Shown piece after piece: positions 61,462-64,000 of a stretch of DNA of 64,000 nucleotides. The stretch is taken from NCBI GenBank assembly GCA_963739355.1, contig CAVUAD010000012.1:62001-126000 (forward strand). Reading direction: 5' to 3'. The notes beneath the pieces were generated by a model, which made no database searches, was not told the DNA's origin, and worked only from the letters and a program-made list of their open reading frames with translations. The position numbers were made by a program, and so were the translations under genes. Position 1 is the stretch's first letter, and each line of letters starts with the position of its first letter. The DNA comes from JAWVFM01 sp963739355. Lineage in GTDB: Bacteria; Actinomycetota; Thermoleophilia; Solirubrobacterales; 70-9.

Positions 61462-63863
61462 GCGCCGCGGCGGCCACCGCCGCCCCCGCAGCGTTCACCG
61501 CGCCACGGGCCGGCGCGCGGCCCTCCCCGCGACGCGCCCGCCTCGCCGAGCTCGCGGCCTTCGCGGCGCTTGCGCTGCTGATCGCCCTCGCCTGGAACCG
61601 CCTCGTCACCGGCACCCCTGCCTGGCGGCTCGCGCTCGTCGTGGCGTTCGCGACGCTCGCGGCCGCGGCCGCGCAGGCCCTCGCCCGCAATGACGGCTCG
61701 CGCTGGGTGCGCGTGCTCGCGATCGCCTTCCCGGTTCTGTCGATCGGCGCCGGCCTCGTCGCCGTCGGCGTGCCCGCCCGGCTGCTCCTGCCGGCCGGCT
61801 GGAGCGAGCTGAGCTCGCACATACGCACCGCGATCAGCGAGCTGGGCGAGACGCAGTACCCGTACACGGGCTCTGACGACTGGGCCAGGGTGACGGCCCT
61901 CGCGGCGATTCCCATCCTCCTCGGGCTCATCGCCGCATTCGCGTTCTGGCAGGGCCCGCGGGGCCCGCGGCTGCGGATGGTGGCGCTCGGCATCGGCATC
62001 GCCGCCTTCGCGCTGCCCTCGATCATGAACTCGCACGCCGCGACCCTGCTGGACGGGGCGGCGCTGTTCTGCGTGGTGTGCGCGTGGGTCTGGCTGCCGC
62101 GCCTGGCCGGAGCCGGGGGCCGCCTGATGGCAGGAGTCGTCATCGCCCTCGCCGGCATCTCGATCCCCGTCGTCGCCGCGATCGGCAGCGACTCGCCCAT
62201 CGTGGACTACACGAACTGGAACCCGTTCAAGAGCATCGCGAACATCAGCGAGTCGTTCGCCTGGGACCAGACCTATGGGCCGCTCGACTGGGAGCGCAAC
62301 GGATCGGTTCTGCTTCACGTCCAGAGCCACGGGCCGCACTACTGGCGGACGGTGGTCCTCAACCAGTTCGACGGGTTCGGCTGGGGGAGCTCCCTGGCCT
62401 CGGCGGAGCCCGGGACGGAGCTGCCGTCCGGGGTGACGCTGCAGAACGCCTCCTCCTCACTCAACCCCCAGTGGATCTCGCGTCTGAAGGTCACGGTCGG
62501 GGAGTTGACGAGCGACACCGCGATTGGGGCCGGCACGGTCCTCTCGGTCAGAGGACTGGACGGCGCCCAGGTTGAGGGCACCCGCGTGGCCCTGCCCACC
62601 GATCAGCCGCTCGAGCCCGGCGAAACCTACAGCCTGAAGGCCTACGTCCCGGATCCCACGACCTCCGAGCTGAAGACGGTGCCGGCGCGGTTCCCGGCCG
62701 CCCTGTCGCTCTACCGCGCCGTCTCCCTCCCCGTTGCGCAGCGCACGCCCGTGGAGTTCAAGGACACCGGCAGAGGTGCCCAGCGGGACCGCGGGCGGGG
62801 AGCGCAGCTGCCGATCACGGTGCAGCGCGTGATCGTCCCCCCGTGGACTCCCGGCGGCACGACCGATCCGGACGTCGCGAAGGCGATCGCCGCCTCGCCG
62901 TACGCCGGGGCCTACGCGCTCGCGCGCCGGCTCACCGCGGGCGCGAAGACCGAGTACGCGGCCGTTGAGGCGATCGAGCAGCACCTCCAGCGCAACTACA
63001 CCTACAGCGAGACCCCGCCGCAGCGCCGTTACCCGCTGCGCGCGTTCCTGTTTCGGGACCGCATCGGCTACTGCCAGCAGTTCTCGGGCTCGATGGCGCT
63101 GATGCTGCGGCTGCTCGGCATCCCCGTGCGGGTGGCGTCGGGGTTCGCCCCCGGAATCAACGACGCCAACGGCGACTACAAGATCACGGACATCGACGCC
63201 CACGCCTGGGACGAGGTGTACTTCATCGGCATCGGCTGGGTCCCCTTCGACCCCACCCCCAGCGTGGCGCCCGCCGCCCGGCCGCCGGGCGCGCTACCAG
63301 CCCTTCCGGCCGCCGCCACCCGCGCCGGCCCGCGCGAGCTGCTCGGATCTCAGCCCGCGCCGGGGGGCTCGATTGCGGGGACGCCGGTGATCACGAGAAG
63401 CTCCTCCGGCTTCCCGTGGGGGCTTGCAGTCCTGGCAGCCCTGGCGCTCGCCGCCACCGGCGCCTTCTCCGTGCTCGTCCGGCTGCGGGAACGGCAGTAC
63501 CGAGAGCTCCCCGACACGGCGGCCACCGAGCTTCTCCTCCGCGAACTGGAACTTGCGCTCTCGCGCCTGCGCTACCGGATCGTGCCCGGCGACACCCTCC
63601 TGAGCGTGGAACGCCGGCTGGCGGCGACGTCCGGGCCCGTCGCGGCTGCCTACACCGCATCGATCCGGCGCCACCGCTATGCGCCGGGCGTGCCCGCGGG
63701 GCCGACGCTCGGCGACCGGGAAGCGCTGCGCGACGAGCTGGGCGCCAACGGCGGAACCCTGATGCGCCTGCGTGCCCTGCTCGCGATCCCGCCGGGCGCG
63801 CCCTCAGTGCCCCGGGAGGCTCGCAAAGGCAAGCCGCGCCACGGCGACGGCGCCGGCCTGTAG
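61458..63863 (+). CDS. TgpA-like membrane transglutaminase-domain protein
   Basis: 801 residues. The N-terminal part has six to eight membrane helices (LAALALLIALAWNRLVTGTP-type; VRVLAIAFPVLSIGAGLVAV), an outside beta region, then the papain-like transglutaminase core with catalytic Cys in RIGYCQQFSGSMALMLRLLG, His in DIDAHAWDEVYF and Asp in VPFDPTPS; a last helix (WGLAVLAALALAATGAFSVL) and a cytoplasmic tail. It is the third member of the MoxR-DUF58-TgpA set, thought to act on cell envelope peptides. Its 3' end overlaps a convergent reading frame by 60 bases. Confidence 0.94.
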   Translation: MSAAAATAAPAAFTAPRAGARPSPRRARLAELAAFAALALLIALAWNRLVTGTPAWRLALVVAFATLAAAAAQALARNDGSRWVRVLAIAFPVLSIGAGLVAVGVPARLLLPAGWSELSSHIRTAISELGETQYPYTGSDDWARVTALAAIPILLGLIAAFAFWQGPRGPRLRMVALGIGIAAFALPSIMNSHAATLLDGAALFCVVCAWVWLPRLAGAGGRLMAGVVIALAGISIPVVAAIGSDSPIVDYTNWNPFKSIANISESFAWDQTYGPLDWERNGSVLLHVQSHGPHYWRTVVLNQFDGFGWGSSLASAEPGTELPSGVTLQNASSSLNPQWISRLKVTVGELTSDTAIGAGTVLSVRGLDGAQVEGTRVALPTDQPLEPGETYSLKAYVPDPTTSELKTVPARFPAALSLYRAVSLPVAQRTPVEFKDTGRGAQRDRGRGAQLPITVQRVIVPPWTPGGTTDPDVAKAIAASPYAGAYALARRLTAGAKTEYAAVEAIEQHLQRNYTYSETPPQRRYPLRAFLFRDRIGYCQQFSGSMALMLRLLGIPVRVASGFAPGINDANGDYKITDIDAHAWDEVYFIGIGWVPFDPTPSVAPAARPPGALPALPAAATRAGPRELLGSQPAPGGSIAGTPVITRSSSGFPWGLAVLAALALAATGAFSVLVRLRERQYRELPDTAATELLLRELELALSRLRYRIVPGDTLLSVERRLAATSGPVAAAYTASIRRHRYAPGVPAGPTLGDREALRDELGANGGTLMRLRALLAIPPGAPSVPREARKGKPRHGDGAGL

Positions 63864-64000
63864 CCCGGCGTTTCCGACGCCTTTCACGTTGAAGTCGACG
63901 ATCACGTAGCGGCGGCCCTTCACGGTGAGCAGCTGCTCCGATTGCGGAATCCAGTTTGCGCCGGCGTTGCCCGGGAGGTTCTCGCCCACCCCGTTCACCG
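63804..64000 (-). CDS. C-terminus of a hypothetical protein (5' part beyond the right edge)
   Basis: Only about 65 residues visible: NWIPQSEQLLTVKGRRYVIV and GNAGLQAGAVAVARLAFASL. It has no recognised family, and it overlaps the transglutaminase gene by 60 bases at the 3' end, which is longer than usual. The residue composition is plausible for a protein end, so I list it as partial with low confidence. Confidence 0.4.
   Translation of the reverse strand, partial: VNGVGENLPGNAGANWIPQSEQLLTVKGRRYVIVDFNVKGVGNAGLQAGAVAVARLAFASLPGH

Overview
The window is high-GC DNA (GTG starts common, G/C-rich third positions) from a free-living bacterium, most likely an actinobacterium. The gene set (F420/deazaflavin-type nitroreductase, WS/DGAT acyltransferase, group 3b NiFe hydrogenase, trehalose glycosyltransferring synthase, MoxR-DUF58-TgpA operon, secreted S8 and S53 peptidases, bacterial P450) fits the soil class Thermoleophilia best, but that placement is inference; there is no rRNA or tRNA here to fix it. 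No CRISPR array, prophage, IS element or replication origin was seen.

Layout. 1-9900: PiT phosphate permease (cut by the left edge), a histone H1-like Lys/Ala-rich protein, PEP synthase, and, convergent to it, a four-gene 2-oxoacid (pyruvate):ferredoxin oxidoreductase operon whose last subunit is a GltD-like flavoprotein with ferredoxin clusters; then trehalose synthase TreT. 9897-15008: WS/DGAT, then an arginine deiminase operon arcA - truncated arcB - arcC - universal stress protein. 15172-20198: a six-gene group 3b NiFe hydrogenase operon (hydB, a cyclic-nucleotide-binding-domain protein, hydG, hydD, hydA, maturation protease). 20338-24462: aldehyde dehydrogenase + DUF779, a broken SRPBCC gene, a flavodoxin/HemG-like protein and an NDH-2/SQR-like flavoprotein. 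24497-32552: small stress and membrane proteins (DUF1801, DksA-like, DUF7144, DedA, DUF1269, AI-2E exporter, MBL hydrolase, a holin-phosphodiesterase fusion). 32562-39716: two secreted proteases, VOC and YCII proteins, and a LuxR-type two-component system that runs to 41035. 41205-49967: cupredoxin lipoprotein, GGDEF/EAL protein, acyl-CoA carboxyltransferase, OsmC, methyltransferase, P450 and a Ser/Thr kinase. 50079-53162: a 44-residue membrane protein, F420-type nitroreductase, DUF6812, Zn alcohol dehydrogenase, SDR. 53328-59364: a complete Dpp/Opp peptide ABC transporter. 59400-63863: MoxR / DUF58 / transglutaminase operon, and the 3' end of a convergent gene at the right edge.

How it fits together. 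Pyruvate synthase next to PEP synthase forms a gluconeogenic entry from acetyl-CoA; the fermentative arginine route, universal stress protein, soluble NAD(P)-linked hydrogenase and acetaldehyde-type dehydrogenase together suggest energy and redox management under oxygen or carbon limitation, with storage functions (trehalose, wax ester/TAG) nearby.

The most unusual things are (i) two families of small palindromic intergenic repeats: a 46-bp hairpin element present twice in opposite orientation, and GGTGTC/GGGGTC-type palindromes at four gene ends, one of which is part of a four-hairpin intergenic cassette; (ii) two genes that have lost their middle or N-terminal part although their surroundings stay perfectly operonic (arcB and an SRPBCC gene); (iii) a CNBD-only protein inside the hydrogenase operon; (iv) a subtilase with a Glu where the catalytic Asp is expected.
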